Assembly: GCA_020161695.1 (NCBI GenBank)
Contig: JAIUOO010000005.1
Coordinates: forward strand, 1-64,000
DNA from: Pseudomonadota bacterium
GTDB lineage: Bacteria; Pseudomonadota; Alphaproteobacteria; Rhizobiales; Phreatobacteraceae
DNA: 64,000 bases
Direction: 5' to 3'
Position numbers and translations under genes: made by a program. The stretch's first letter is position 1. Each line of letters begins with the position of its first letter. The notes below the pieces were generated by a model. That model was not told the DNA's origin. It did not search any database and saw only the letters and a list, made by a program, of their open reading frames with translations. Positions 27,949 to 37,255 of the stretch are shown here, piece by piece.

Positions 27949-28013
27949 CGGCCGTCGTCAGACATCGTTAAGGCTGATCGGTTACTTCTCGCGCCAGCGG
28001 GAAGGATGGTTCG

Positions 28014-28199
28014 ATGTCGACAGCCGCCATAGCCGGGGCCCTCGTGGGCATGTCCCAGGCGAAGACCCAGATGGGCATCCAGGCCGTGCTGGTGAAACAG
28101 CAGCTCAAGGCCGACCAGGGCGTCGTCGACCTCCTCGCCTCCGCCGTCCAGGCTGCACCCGCCCCGGGCACCGGACAGGTCGTCGACAAGACGGCGTGA
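28014..28199 (+). CDS. YjfB-like small protein (putative motility protein family)
   Basis: The 61-residue protein resembles the YjfB family, with an N-terminal helix STAAIAGALVGMSQAKTQMG followed by a VLVKQQLKADQGVVDLL helix and an Ala/Pro-rich tail. The family label of putative motility protein rests on distribution, not on demonstrated function. The ATG at 28014 is preceded by GGAAGGATGG. The gene is short and single, with a palindromic repeat directly after it. No flagellar gene is adjacent, but a cheZ gene is present elsewhere in the window. Confidence 0.72.
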   Translation: MSTAAIAGALVGMSQAKTQMGIQAVLVKQQLKADQGVVDLLASAVQAAPAPGTGQVVDKTA

Positions 28200-28231
28200 C
28201 ACGGCGACTTCGTGGGACGGCCGGCATTGCT

Positions 28232-28321
28232 CGTCATGGCCGGGCCTGTCCCGGCCATCCACGACTTGAACACCGCCCAAAAAGGAAGTCGTGGATACCC
28301 GGCACAAGGCCGGGCATGACG
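28232..28321. repeat. 90-bp palindromic intergenic repeat (REP/BIME-like)
   Basis: CGTCATGGCCGGGCCTG at the left end mirrors the GGCCGGGCATGACG end on the right, and ATCCACGACTT mirrors AAGTCGTGGAT around a short A-rich centre, so the whole element can fold as a long stem with side hairpins. Similar ...CGTCATGGCCGGGC...ATCCACG... elements are dispersed between genes in many Hyphomicrobiales. It lies between convergent genes and may also end transcription. I see no second copy in this window. Confidence 0.72.
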
Positions 28322-28352
28322 CGCTTGGCGCGGGGCTTCCAAGGTAAACGAC

Positions 28353-31300
28353 TCAGCCCCTGACCAGATCCCCGAGCAGGCTCGCCGCCACCGTCGCCTT
28401 CGACACCGTCAGGCCGGAATTGGCGATCTCCGCGACTGCCGTGCGGATGCGCTCGGCGCGCGCGCCGTTCACCGCCATCCAGGCTGCGACCGCCGGCTCG
28501 CCCGCCGCCGTGCCATTCATCATGTCCGCCGCGATCCGCCGCTCCGCTCCGGCAATGGAGTCGAGCGCGCGGTCGAGCGCGAGTCGGTCGAAATAGTCGG
28601 TGACGACAATGCCGCGCGCGGCGTTCTTCACCTGATCGAGCCGGAACACGGCCGAGGCGGCGAAGGCGGTTGCCGCGACATCGGCGACCGGGCGGCCGGT
28701 CTCGTCCGCAACCGCGACGATGTCGGGCGCCGCCGCCAGATGGTTGAGGCTCGCCAGCACGCCCGCAAGCGGATCGGGCACCCCCGCCGCGTGCAGTTCC
28801 GACGTCCGTGCCGCGCGCGCCGCAGCCGCATCCGGCGGCAAGGCCGTGTCGAGGCTCGCCGCGACGGCCTCGATCCCGGCGCGGTGATGGGCGATGACCT
28901 CGGCAAGCCCCCCGGTCAGGTCGACATTGCGGATGAACCAGACCACGCGGTCGATCAGCAGATCCTGGATCGCCGCATAGAGATCGAGCTGAAGCGGCCC
29001 CGCGACGCGATTGTCGAGGCTGTCCAGCTCGGTGTTCAGCGCGGTCATGCCATAGGCGTCGCGCACGGCGGCGAAGGCCGAGGCTATGGTCGCGACATCC
29101 GCGCCGGTCTGGTCGACCAGGCGTGCAACGAAGGCCGGCCCGCCGCGATTGATCATCGAATTGGCAAGGCCCGTCGCGATGATCTCGCGGCGCAGGCGAT
29201 GGTTCTCGATCGCGTCGGGAAAGCGTTCCTGCACCGGCCGCGGGAAATAACGGACGAGTTCGCGCGCCAGATAGGGATCGTCCGGCACCGGCGAGGCGAG
29301 GAGATCGTCGTAGAGGTCGATCTTCGCGTAGGCCAGCAGCACCGCGATCTCGGAGCGTGTCAGCGGATCGCCGCGCCGACGGCGTTCGGTGATCTCGGCG
29401 TCGTCGGGGAGGAACTCGACGGGGCGGTCGAGCTTGCCCTCTGCCTCCAGCCCATGCATCAGCCGCTGCTGGAAACCGAGATCCTCCAGACCGCGCCGCT
29501 GGGACAGCGAGAGCGCCAGCGTCTGCAGGTAGTTGTTGCGCAGCACGAGCCGGCCGACCTCGTCGGTCATCTCGGCCAGCAGGGCATTGCGCGCCTCTTC
29601 GCTGAGGCGACCGTCCTTTTCGGGAATGGCGAGCGCGACCTTGATGTTGACCTCGACGTCCGAAGTGTTGACGCCGGCCGAATTATCGATGGCGTCCGTG
29701 TTAAGGCGCACGCCCCGCCGGCCGGCCTCGATGCGGCCCTTCTGGGTCATGCCGAGATTGGCGCCCTCGCCCACCACCTTCGCCCGGATATCCATGCCCG
29801 TGACGCGGATCGCATCGTTGGCGCGATCGCCGACCTGATCGTCGGTCTCGGTCGTCGCGCGCACATAGGTGCCGATGCCGCCGAACCAGAGCAGGTCCAC
29901 CTCGGCGGAGAGAATGGCGTTCATCACCTCCTGCGGCGTCGCTTCGGCCTTGTCGAGGCCGAGCGTCGCCCGCACCGCCGGCGACAGCGGCACGGACTTC
30001 GCGGAGCGCGAGAAAACGCCGCCGCCCGCCGAGATCAGGCTCTTGTCGTAGTCCGCCCAGGATGACCGCGGCAGGTCGAACAGCCGCTTGCGCTCGGCCC
30101 AGGCAGCGCCGGGATCCGGCTCGGGGTCGAGGAAAATGTCCCGGTGGTCGAAGGCGGCCACCAGCCTGATCGTCTTCTCCAGCAGCATGCCGTTGCCGAA
30201 CACGTCGCCGGACATGTCGCCGACGCCGGCCACAGTGAACTGCGTCACGCCGATATCCGTGCCCATCTCGCGGAAATGGCGCTTCACCGCCTCCCAGGCG
30301 CCGCGGGCGGTGATGCCCATCTTCTTGTGGTCGTAGCCCTGGCTGCCGCCGGAGGCGAAGGCATCGCCGAGCCAGTGCCCCTGCTCGATGGAGAGCTGGT
30401 TGGCGGTATCCGAGAAGGTGGCCGTGCCCTTGTCGGCCGCCACCACCAGATAGGGGTCGTCGCCGTCATGGCGCACGGTGTCGGCCGGCGGCACGATGTC
30501 CTGCCCGACGATATTGTCGGTGATCTGCAGCAGTGAGCGGACGAAGATGCGATAGGATTCGGTGCCTTCCGCCATCCAGGCGTCGCGCTGTGAAGCCGGC
30601 GGCAGCCGCTTCGGCACGAAGCCGCCCTTCGCGCCGACCGGCACGATCACCGCGTTCTTCACCTGCTGCGCCTTGACAAGGCCGAGCACCTCGGTGCGGA
30701 AATCCTGCGGCCGGTCGGACCAGCGCAGGCCCCCGCGCGCCACCTTGCCGAAGCGCAGGTGCACGCCCTCGACCCTCGGCGAATAGACGAAGATCTCGTA
30801 GAGCGGTTTCGGCGCCGGCAGGCGGTCGATCTTCTTCGACTCGAACTTGATGGCAATGGTCGGCCGAAGCTTCCCGTCCTTGCCCAGCTGGTAGAAATTG
30901 GTGCGGACCGCCGACTGGATCAGATTGATGAACGACCGGAGCATGCGGTCCTCATCGAGCGAGGAGACCTGCGCGAGGCCGTCCTCCAGCCGGGCCACCA
31001 GCTCCGTCTGCTTCTCGTTGCGCTCCGCCACCGACAGGCCGAGCCGCGGGTCGAAGCGCAGATGGAACATCAGCACCACGCCCTTCGTGATCGGCGCGTG
31101 CTTGCGCAATGTCGTCCAGAGATAGTCCTGGCTGAACGGCACGCGGATCTGGCGCAACATGCGCGCCAGCGTGCGGATCACCGCGACGTCGCGCCAAGCG
31201 AGGCCCGCCTCCAGCGTCAGCGCGTTGAAGCCGTCGCTCTCGGCATCGCCGCGCATCACCGCCATCAGGGCGGCTTCAAGCTTCTCGTCGAGCGCCTCGA

Positions 31301-33188
31301 GGTCGATCACCTCGCCGCCGGGGCGGGCGAGCGACATGTCATGCAGCCAGACGGTCGTCATGCCCGCACCGGACGGCGTCACCTCATAGGTGCGCTCGTC
31401 GACCACGGCGAAGCCCATGGCTTCGAGGATCGGCACCCGTTCCGACAGCGGGATCGGACGGCCGCGCGCGAAGACCTTGAGACCAGCCTCCTTCCGGTCT
31501 GCCTGGTTCGGCCGGTAGAAGTCGATGGCGATGCGCCGCTCCTCGCTCAGCCCCTCGAGAATGCGAATGTCGACGATGGCGCTTTCCGGCGTCACGGCCT
31601 CGCGATAGGCCGCCGAGAAGGCGTCGCGGTAGCGGCTCGCCAGCAGGCCCGCCCTTGCCGGGTCGTGGATCAGCCCGATCGCCTCGCCGAGGCCGTCGCT
31701 CCAGGTCCTGACGATGCGCGAGACCGCCGTTTCCAGTTCGCTCTGGCCGATGCGCGGCGTCTCGCCGTCGCTGCGGCCGATGATGAAGTGCACGCGCGTC
31801 AGCGGGCCGTCCGGGAAGAACGGATAGAAGGCGGAGACGCGGCCGCCATAGACCGAGGCGAGATAGCTGCCGATGGCCAGCCTGACCGTGGTGTCGAAGC
31901 GGTCGCGCGGCACGTAAACCATTACGGACACGAAACGGTGGAAGCGGTCTATGCGCGCGAGCACGCGCACGCGCGGACGGTCCTCCAGCTGCATCACCGC
32001 CATGGCGTGATTGAACAGCGTGTCGTCGTCGATCTGGAACAGTTCGTCGCGCGGATAGCTTTCCAGCACGTTGACCAGCGCCTTGCCGGAATGCCCGTCG
32101 GGGTCGAAGCCGGCGCGGCCGAGCACCCGATCCACCTTGCGGCGGAGATAGGGAATGGTTCGCGTCGAACGCGTATAGGCGGTCGAGGTGAACAGGCCGA
32201 CGATGCGCACCTCGCCGACGAGCTGGCCGGCCCGGTCGAAGCGCTTCACGCCGACATAGTCCATGTAGATGCGCCGGTGAACGCGCGAGCGCACGTTCGC
32301 CTTGGTGATGATCAGCGCCACCGGCTGCATCAGGAACTCGCGCATTTCCGGGGTCATCGTCACCAGTTCGGAGCCGCGCCGGAGGATGCGCACGCCTTCA
32401 TTGCGCAGAATGCCGAGGCCGGAGGTGAACTCCGGCTCCATCTGCCCCTCGGCGACGCCGCCGACATAGGAATAGTCGCGCACGCCGAGGAAGGTGAAGT
32501 TGTTGCCGGCCAGCCATTCGAGGAACTGGATGCCCTCGGCCATCTCGGTGACCGGCAGGACCGGGTTGGACTTCAGGTCCTCGATGATCGTCTGCACACG
32601 CGCGATCATCGGCTTCCAGTCCACAACACACTGGCGCACATCGGCGAGCGTCGCTTCGAGTTCGGCGACGATGGCGGCGCGCCGGTCGGCATCGGCGATC
32701 CGGTCGACGTGAATATGGATCAGGCTTTCCCTCGCGATGGCGCCATCGCCGCCATCGAGGCCGCGATAGGCGGCGAGCGTGCCGTCAGGCTCGCGCTCGA
32801 CGCTCAGGATCGGATGGGCGACGAGCCGCAGCGGCACGCCGAGTTCGGTCAGTACGCCGAGCACTGAATCGACCAGGAACGGCATGTTGTCGTTGACGAC
32901 CTGGATCACCGTGATGCCGGCCAATGGCGAGGCCGCGGATGTCGGCTCGGGATCGGTCAGGACGATTGCCGAGGTGCCGGGAACATGGCGCGAGAAATTC
33001 GCGAAGGCCGCGGCTGCGAGGCCGGCGATATCCCGCGCCTCGTAGCTCACCACGTCCTCGGCCGAAGCGCGTCCAAACAGATCGGCGGCGAAATCCGCCG
33101 GTACCCCGCCTTCCGTGCCTCTCAGGATGATGCCGGCCTGTTCGATGATGGCGGCCGCGCCGCGCGCGTCCTCAGCCCGGTTCGACAT
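28353..33188 (-). CDS. gdhB: large NAD-dependent glutamate dehydrogenase (about 180 kDa class)
   Basis: The 1611-residue protein is the large bacterial NAD-glutamate dehydrogenase, which deaminates glutamate to 2-oxoglutarate and ammonia in the cytoplasm. An ACT-like and regulatory N-terminal half carries VVNDNMPFLVDSVLGVL near residue 95. The catalytic core has RFGKVARGGLRWSDR, VGAKGGFVPKRLPP with the substrate Lys, GDMSGDVFGNGML and EGANLGMTQKGRIE. The ATG at 33188 is chosen because AAGGAG precedes it and the length fits the family. The extra upstream frame to 33470 has no such signal. The gene is alone on its strand. Confidence 0.93.
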   Translation of the reverse strand: MSNRAEDARGAAAIIEQAGIILRGTEGGVPADFAADLFGRASAEDVVSYEARDIAGLAAAAFANFSRHVPGTSAIVLTDPEPTSAASPLAGITVIQVVNDNMPFLVDSVLGVLTELGVPLRLVAHPILSVEREPDGTLAAYRGLDGGDGAIARESLIHIHVDRIADADRRAAIVAELEATLADVRQCVVDWKPMIARVQTIIEDLKSNPVLPVTEMAEGIQFLEWLAGNNFTFLGVRDYSYVGGVAEGQMEPEFTSGLGILRNEGVRILRRGSELVTMTPEMREFLMQPVALIITKANVRSRVHRRIYMDYVGVKRFDRAGQLVGEVRIVGLFTSTAYTRSTRTIPYLRRKVDRVLGRAGFDPDGHSGKALVNVLESYPRDELFQIDDDTLFNHAMAVMQLEDRPRVRVLARIDRFHRFVSVMVYVPRDRFDTTVRLAIGSYLASVYGGRVSAFYPFFPDGPLTRVHFIIGRSDGETPRIGQSELETAVSRIVRTWSDGLGEAIGLIHDPARAGLLASRYRDAFSAAYREAVTPESAIVDIRILEGLSEERRIAIDFYRPNQADRKEAGLKVFARGRPIPLSERVPILEAMGFAVVDERTYEVTPSGAGMTTVWLHDMSLARPGGEVIDLEALDEKLEAALMAVMRGDAESDGFNALTLEAGLAWRDVAVIRTLARMLRQIRVPFSQDYLWTTLRKHAPITKGVVLMFHLRFDPRLGLSVAERNEKQTELVARLEDGLAQVSSLDEDRMLRSFINLIQSAVRTNFYQLGKDGKLRPTIAIKFESKKIDRLPAPKPLYEIFVYSPRVEGVHLRFGKVARGGLRWSDRPQDFRTEVLGLVKAQQVKNAVIVPVGAKGGFVPKRLPPASQRDAWMAEGTESYRIFVRSLLQITDNIVGQDIVPPADTVRHDGDDPYLVVAADKGTATFSDTANQLSIEQGHWLGDAFASGGSQGYDHKKMGITARGAWEAVKRHFREMGTDIGVTQFTVAGVGDMSGDVFGNGMLLEKTIRLVAAFDHRDIFLDPEPDPGAAWAERKRLFDLPRSSWADYDKSLISAGGGVFSRSAKSVPLSPAVRATLGLDKAEATPQEVMNAILSAEVDLLWFGGIGTYVRATTETDDQVGDRANDAIRVTGMDIRAKVVGEGANLGMTQKGRIEAGRRGVRLNTDAIDNSAGVNTSDVEVNIKVALAIPEKDGRLSEEARNALLAEMTDEVGRLVLRNNYLQTLALSLSQRRGLEDLGFQQRLMHGLEAEGKLDRPVEFLPDDAEITERRRRGDPLTRSEIAVLLAYAKIDLYDDLLASPVPDDPYLARELVRYFPRPVQERFPDAIENHRLRREIIATGLANSMINRGGPAFVARLVDQTGADVATIASAFAAVRDAYGMTALNTELDSLDNRVAGPLQLDLYAAIQDLLIDRVVWFIRNVDLTGGLAEVIAHHRAGIEAVAASLDTALPPDAAAARAARTSELHAAGVPDPLAGVLASLNHLAAAPDIVAVADETGRPVADVAATAFAASAVFRLDQVKNAARGIVVTDYFDRLALDRALDSIAGAERRIAADMMNGTAAGEPAVAAWMAVNGARAERIRTAVAEIANSGLTVSKATVAASLLGDLVRG

Positions 33189-33376
33189 GCAGAGCTCCTT
33201 GGCGGCGCCTTGTCGTTCTTGTTCGCACCACGAATCCAGCATGGCCTCGGGGCCCCTCGGTCGTAAAGTCAATTTCGACCCTGCCGGCCCCGTGCTACGA
33301 GGCTGCGACGCGTCCGTGACGAAGCGATGAGGCTCGCCCGGCGCGATCCAATCGATTGACAGGCGAGAGGAAGCCC

Positions 33377-34048
33377 ATGAGCCGCGCTGCCGCGAAAGCT
33401 GTGAAGACCGCCCCGGCCAAGCCGATGAAGACCGCGCCTGCCAAGGCTGTCTCGCCGAAGCCGGCGGCACCGCGCAAATCGGCCAAGACCGAGCCGATCA
33501 TCGCCCTCGACCTGCCGGCCGCCCCGCTCGATGCCGAGATCGAGGCCTATTTCCAGAAGTGCCGCGACAAGATCGGCTATGTGCCCAACGTGCTGCTGGC
33601 CTACACCCACGATCTCGCCAAGCTGAAGGCCTTCGCGGCCATGTACAACGACCTGATGCTGGCGCCGTCGGGCCTGTCGAAGCTGGAGCGCGAGATGATC
33701 GCGGTCGCCGTTTCCTCGGTGAACCGCTGCTACTACTGCCTCACCGCCCACGGCGCGACGATCCGCCAACTCTCCGGCGATCCCGAACTTGGCGAGATGA
33801 TCGTCATGAACTACCGGGCCGCGCGGCTCGACGCCCGTCAGCGCGCCATGCTGGATTTCGCGGTGAAGCTGACCGAGACGCCCTGGTCCGTCGAGGACGG
33901 CGACCGCGACGCGCTCCGCAAGGTCGGCTTCTCCGATCGCGACATCTGGGACATTTCGGCGACCGCCGCCTTCTACAACATGTCCAACCGCATGGCGACG
34001 GCCACCGACATGCGACCGAACCACGAATATCACGCCTCCGCGCGCTGA
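33377..34048 (+). CDS. AhpD/carboxymuconolactone decarboxylase-like peroxidase-related protein with basic tail
   Basis: The 223-residue protein has a CMD/AhpD-like core with the redox pair Cys118 and Cys121 in NRCYYCLTAH and the nearby His125. Such proteins reduce peroxides using the vicinal thiols. The first 40 residues are an unusual Lys/Ala/Pro segment with a repeated KTAPAK motif, resembling histone-H1-like tails. GAGAGGAAG precedes the ATG at 33377, which starts this tail; a shorter start is possible but would lack a good ribosome site. It is divergent from the dehydrogenase gene. Confidence 0.82.
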   Translation: MSRAAAKAVKTAPAKPMKTAPAKAVSPKPAAPRKSAKTEPIIALDLPAAPLDAEIEAYFQKCRDKIGYVPNVLLAYTHDLAKLKAFAAMYNDLMLAPSGLSKLEREMIAVAVSSVNRCYYCLTAHGATIRQLSGDPELGEMIVMNYRAARLDARQRAMLDFAVKLTETPWSVEDGDRDALRKVGFSDRDIWDISATAAFYNMSNRMATATDMRPNHEYHASAR

Positions 34049-34132
34049 ACGCGCCGGTTGGCACTGGACTGCGCCGGTGGCGCGCCTAAATGAGAGCTTT
34101 CAGACAGGCGCGTCACCGCGGAGGCTGAATCC

Positions 34133-34807
34133 ATGGCCACCAATTCTGTCTACCGGACAGCCTCCGACCTTCCGGGGGTGATACCGGTGTTCCCGCTGCC
34201 CGGAGCCCTGCTGCTGCCGCGCGGCCAATTGCCGCTCAACATCTTCGAGCCGCGCTATCTGGCGATGATCGATGACGCCTTTCTCTCGGGCCAGCGGATC
34301 ATCGGCATGATCCAGCCGCTCCCCGGTCAGGAGGATGCGAAACGTCCGGCGCTGTCGGAGATCGGCTGCGCCGGCCGCATCACCCAGCTCGCCGAGACCG
34401 GCGACGGCCGCTACATGTTGAGCCTGACCGGCATTGCCCGGTTCCGTGTCGTCGAGGAAGTCACTGCGACCACCGCCTATCGCCAGTGCAAGGTCGATTT
34501 CTCGCCCTACGAGACCGATTTCGAGGCGCGCGCTGGGGAAGAGGCGGTCGACCGCGACGGGCTCCTCAAGACCTTGCGCGAGTTCCTCGACACCAACGAC
34601 ATGGAAGCCGACTGGGACGGCATCCGGCGCGCGCCGACCGAGGTCCTGGTCAACGCGCTCTGCATGATGTCGCCCTGGGGCGTGAAGGAGAAGCAGGCCC
34701 TGCTGGAAGCGCCCGACCTGCGCACGCGCGCCGCCCTGCTGGTGGCCGTGGCGGAGGTCGCGCTCGCCAAGGACAAGCCCTCCGAGGTAAAGACGCCACT
34801 CAACTGA
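34133..34807 (+). CDS. LON peptidase substrate-binding-domain protein
   Basis: The 224-residue protein is a stand-alone Lon N-terminal (LON/PUA-like) domain. [30 protein letters not shown] opens the fold, and [21 protein letters not shown] and [15 protein letters not shown] strands follow. There is no ATPase or Ser-Lys protease half. Such proteins occur beside Trm112-like genes in Hyphomicrobiales, as here. Its function is not established; a role in substrate delivery to Lon is often suggested. The Trm112 gene starts 65 bp later. Confidence 0.88.
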   Translation: MATNSVYRTASDLPGVIPVFPLPGALLLPRGQLPLNIFEPRYLAMIDDAFLSGQRIIGMIQPLPGQEDAKRPALSEIGCAGRITQLAETGDGRYMLSLTGIARFRVVEEVTATTAYRQCKVDFSPYETDFEARAGEEAVDRDGLLKTLREFLDTNDMEADWDGIRRAPTEVLVNALCMMSPWGVKEKQALLEAPDLRTRAALLVAVAEVALAKDKPSEVKTPLN

Positions 34808-34872
34808 CGAGGTGGCACGCCCGCCGGGCCTGCGCTAAGGATGAGCCGACCGGCAACAGCGACTGCGAGATC

Positions 34873-35115
34873 ATGGCCGAACCGACCGAGACCGGCACGA
34901 GCGCCTCAGACCCGAAGACCACGGTACCCGTTACACGGCCCGGGACGGTCGACCCGCGGCTGCTGGACATTCTCGTCTGTCCGGTGACCAAGGCGCCGCT
35001 CGAATACGACGCGGCGGCCGGAGAGCTGATCTCGCGCGCGGCGAAGCTGGTCTATCCGATCCGCGAGGGCATCCCGATCATGCTGCCGGAAGAGGCGCGC
35101 CCGCTCGGCGACTGA
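34873..35115 (+). CDS. Trm112-family small protein
   Basis: The 80-residue protein carries the Trm112 core at about 26-75: [20 protein letters not shown], then [25 protein letters not shown]. In eukaryotes and archaea Trm112 activates methyltransferases; bacterial homologues are small and mostly uncharacterised. Only one Cys is present, so this version cannot form the four-Cys zinc site. The first 25 residues are Thr/Pro-rich and likely flexible. It is convergent with rpoH2, five bases apart. Confidence 0.88.
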   Translation: MAEPTETGTSASDPKTTVPVTRPGTVDPRLLDILVCPVTKAPLEYDAAAGELISRAAKLVYPIREGIPIMLPEEARPLGD

Positions 35116-35120
35116 AGCCG

Positions 35121-35996
35121 TCAGATCAGCGCGGCGACATCGATCGCCTGGCGTTCGACCAGTTCCTTGCGCAGCTTCTCCAGCGCCCGGCTCTCGATCT
35201 GCCGGACCCGCTCCTTCGATATGCCGAGCTCGGCGCCGAGGCATTCGAGCGTCGCAGCCTCGTCGCTCATGCGCCGCGCCGCCAGGATGCTGCGCTCGCG
35301 GGGAGAAAGCACCTGCATGGCCTCGTTGAGCCAACGGGCCCGCCGGTCGCTGTCGATCGCGTCCTGCACGACGTCGTCCGGACGTGGGGCGGCATCGACC
35401 AGCTGGCTCATGCGCTCGGCCGCACCGCCGTCCTCGCTCTCGAAGGCGGGCGCATTCAACGAGACGTCCGCGCCCGAAATCCGCGCATCCATGACTGCGA
35501 CGTCGGCAACGGCCACGCCCACGGTCTGGGCGATGTGCTGGTGGATGGCAGCTGCGCCGACACCCGAGCCCAGCGTTTGCGACAACTGGGCGCGCAGCCG
35601 TCGGAGATTGAAGAACAGCGCCTTCTGCGCCGACGACGTGCCGCCGCGCACGATCGACCAATTGCGCAGGATGTAGTCCTGGATCGACGCACGGATCCAC
35701 CAGGTCGCATAGGTCGAGAAGCGCACTTCGCGCTCGGGCTCGAACCGCGATGCGGCCTCCAGCAGCCCGACATGGCCCTCCTGGATCAGATCGGACATCG
35801 GCAGGCCGTAGTGGCGGAACCGTGCGGCGATGGCGATGACGAGGCGCATATGCGCCTGGGCGAGACGGTGCAGCGCAACCTCGTCGTCACGGCTCTTCCA
35901 CCGCACGGCGAGTTCCATCTCTTCCTCGCGGCCGAGGAAAGGGGCATTCATCGCGGCCTTCATCAGGCCGCGCCGCGAACCGGAATCCTCAGACAT
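35121..35996 (-). CDS. rpoH2: RNA polymerase sigma factor RpoH2 (sigma-32 family)
   Basis: The 291-residue sigma factor has region 2 at about 50-115 (LVIAIAARFRHYGLPMSDLIQEGHVG, FSTYATWWIRASIQDYIL), the RpoH box QKALFFNLRR at 124-133 and region 4 at about 225-285 with LSPRERSILAARR and LGISKERVRQIESRAL. The RpoH box marks it as heat-shock type; the absence of typical RpoH1 features suggests the RpoH2 subgroup, which in rhizobia serves photooxidative and general stress. It is divergent from no gene directly and convergent with the Trm112 gene. The start follows GAGGGAGAG. Confidence 0.88.
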   Translation of the reverse strand: MSEDSGSRRGLMKAAMNAPFLGREEEMELAVRWKSRDDEVALHRLAQAHMRLVIAIAARFRHYGLPMSDLIQEGHVGLLEAASRFEPEREVRFSTYATWWIRASIQDYILRNWSIVRGGTSSAQKALFFNLRRLRAQLSQTLGSGVGAAAIHQHIAQTVGVAVADVAVMDARISGADVSLNAPAFESEDGGAAERMSQLVDAAPRPDDVVQDAIDSDRRARWLNEAMQVLSPRERSILAARRMSDEAATLECLGAELGISKERVRQIESRALEKLRKELVERQAIDVAALI

Positions 35997-36210
35997 GACG
36001 CTCTCCCTCGCGTCGTCCGCGGCAGGTTGCTCCTGCTCTGATGGATTTGAACCGGATTCGTAGGGGTGCGGAGGCCGATGCGCCAGCGCCCGGGCGGACC
36101 CCGGCGAAAATTGCGACCTTGTGCCGCAGAAATCCGGCTGTTGCCGTCAACTTTGACTGGTGAGCGGTCCTGTCACAGCAGGCGCCGCAAACCGAAGCTC
36201 TCAAAAGCAA

Positions 36211-36236
36211 AGAGCCCGGCGCTGCCGCCGGGCTCT
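36211..36236 (-). terminator. intrinsic terminator of carD
   Basis: AGAGCCCGGCG pairs perfectly with CGCCGGGCTCT around a four-base loop. Read on the minus strand it is followed by TTGCTTTTGA. It sits 25 bp after the carD stop codon. Confidence 0.85.
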
Positions 36237-36261
36237 CGCAATCTCTGGACCGTCGCGCCGA

Positions 36262-36843
36262 TCAGGCCGCTTCGACTTCCGATTCGTCGGTCTCGTCGAT
36301 TTCCTCGGCCTTGGCGGGACCACGGCGCGGCCCCTTGGCCAGCTGCGCCTCGATCAGCTTCACGGCTTCGGCCTCGATGACGCGCTCGACGGCCGCGAGT
36401 TCGCGCGCCATGCGGTCGAGAGCCTGTTCGTAGAGCTGGCGCTCCGAATAGGACTGCTCGGGCTGCGCCTCGGAGCGGAACAGGTCGCGCACGACCTCGG
36501 AAATGGCGATCAGATCGCCGGAATTGATCTTCGCTTCGTATTCCTGCGCCCGGCGCGACCACATGGTCCGCTTGATCCGCGCACGACCCTTCAGCACTTC
36601 CATGGCCTTGGCCATGACATCGGGCTCGGCGAGCTTGCGCATGCCGACCTGGGCGATCTTCGCGGTCGGCACCCGGAGCGTCATCTTGTCCTTCTCGAAG
36701 GTGATGACGAACAGCTCGAGCTTGAACCCTGCAATGTCCTGCTCCTCGATCGAGACGATCTGCCCGACCCCGTGGGACGGATAGACGATGTACTCGTTCG
36801 TCTTGAAGCCCTGACGGGTCTGCGCGTTCTTCTTAGCGGTCAT
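36262..36843 (-). CDS. carD: CarD-family transcriptional regulator
   Basis: The 193-residue protein starts with the RNA polymerase-interacting Tudor-like domain: FKTNEYIVYPSHGVGQIVSIEEQDIAG and FVITFEKDKMTLRVPTAK. A helical DNA-binding domain follows, with RRAQEYEAKINSGDLIAISEVVRDLF and SERQLYEQALDRMARELAAV. CarD stabilises the open promoter complex, notably at rRNA promoters. Its C-terminus is acidic. It has its own terminator, and the 412-bp region upstream probably holds its promoter. Confidence 0.93.
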   Translation of the reverse strand: MTAKKNAQTRQGFKTNEYIVYPSHGVGQIVSIEEQDIAGFKLELFVITFEKDKMTLRVPTAKIAQVGMRKLAEPDVMAKAMEVLKGRARIKRTMWSRRAQEYEAKINSGDLIAISEVVRDLFRSEAQPEQSYSERQLYEQALDRMARELAAVERVIEAEAVKLIEAQLAKGPRRGPAKAEEIDETDESEVEAA

Positions 36844-37255
36844 ACTGCGCCTTACTCCTCGCCGGCCGGATCGCGGCCGCTGGTGACGCCGGGCGTGAGG
36901 CGGAACGCCAAGGCCCGGTCCATGACGCCTGGCAAGCCGGGCTCATGGTGGTTCGCGCGAAAGGGACCCCTGCAGTGTCCGGCAAGCCGGACCCCGTCCC
37001 TGACGTCAGCCTACGAAAAAACGACCTCGGCCGGCGCAATAGGCACCGTCTCGGGCCCCATCACGACGTTTGATCGGAGTTTTTCCGAAAAAAGACGCTC
37101 CACAATGGGGAGCGTACCGATGGGACCGCTGTTTTGATCGACTGTGGCACGACCGTACCACAAATTTCGCCGAAATCAAAGGCTTAAGCGCAGAAGCCCG
37201 GTCGGACGGCGGGAATTGGCCGTTTCCGCGGGGGCGCCGCGAACGCTTCCGTGCC
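36844..37255. other. 412-bp intergenic region upstream of carD and downstream of fdxA
   Basis: No convincing gene is present here. It must hold the carD promoter and the 3' end of the fdxA transcript. A run of A-rich and T-rich sequence lies at about 37010-37095 (GTTTTTCC and GAAAAAAGACG), which is unusual against the GC-rich background. At 37144-37161 there is an imperfect palindrome GTGGCACGACCGTACCAC that could be a protein-binding site. I see no clear -35 and -10 pair and no obvious small RNA. Confidence 0.5.

Noticed and set aside
36043..36056. Sequence resembling a tRNA T-loop (GGTTCAAATCC on the minus strand)
   Set aside because: Only two of the five T-stem pairs could form, and no acceptor, D or anticodon arm could be found around it.
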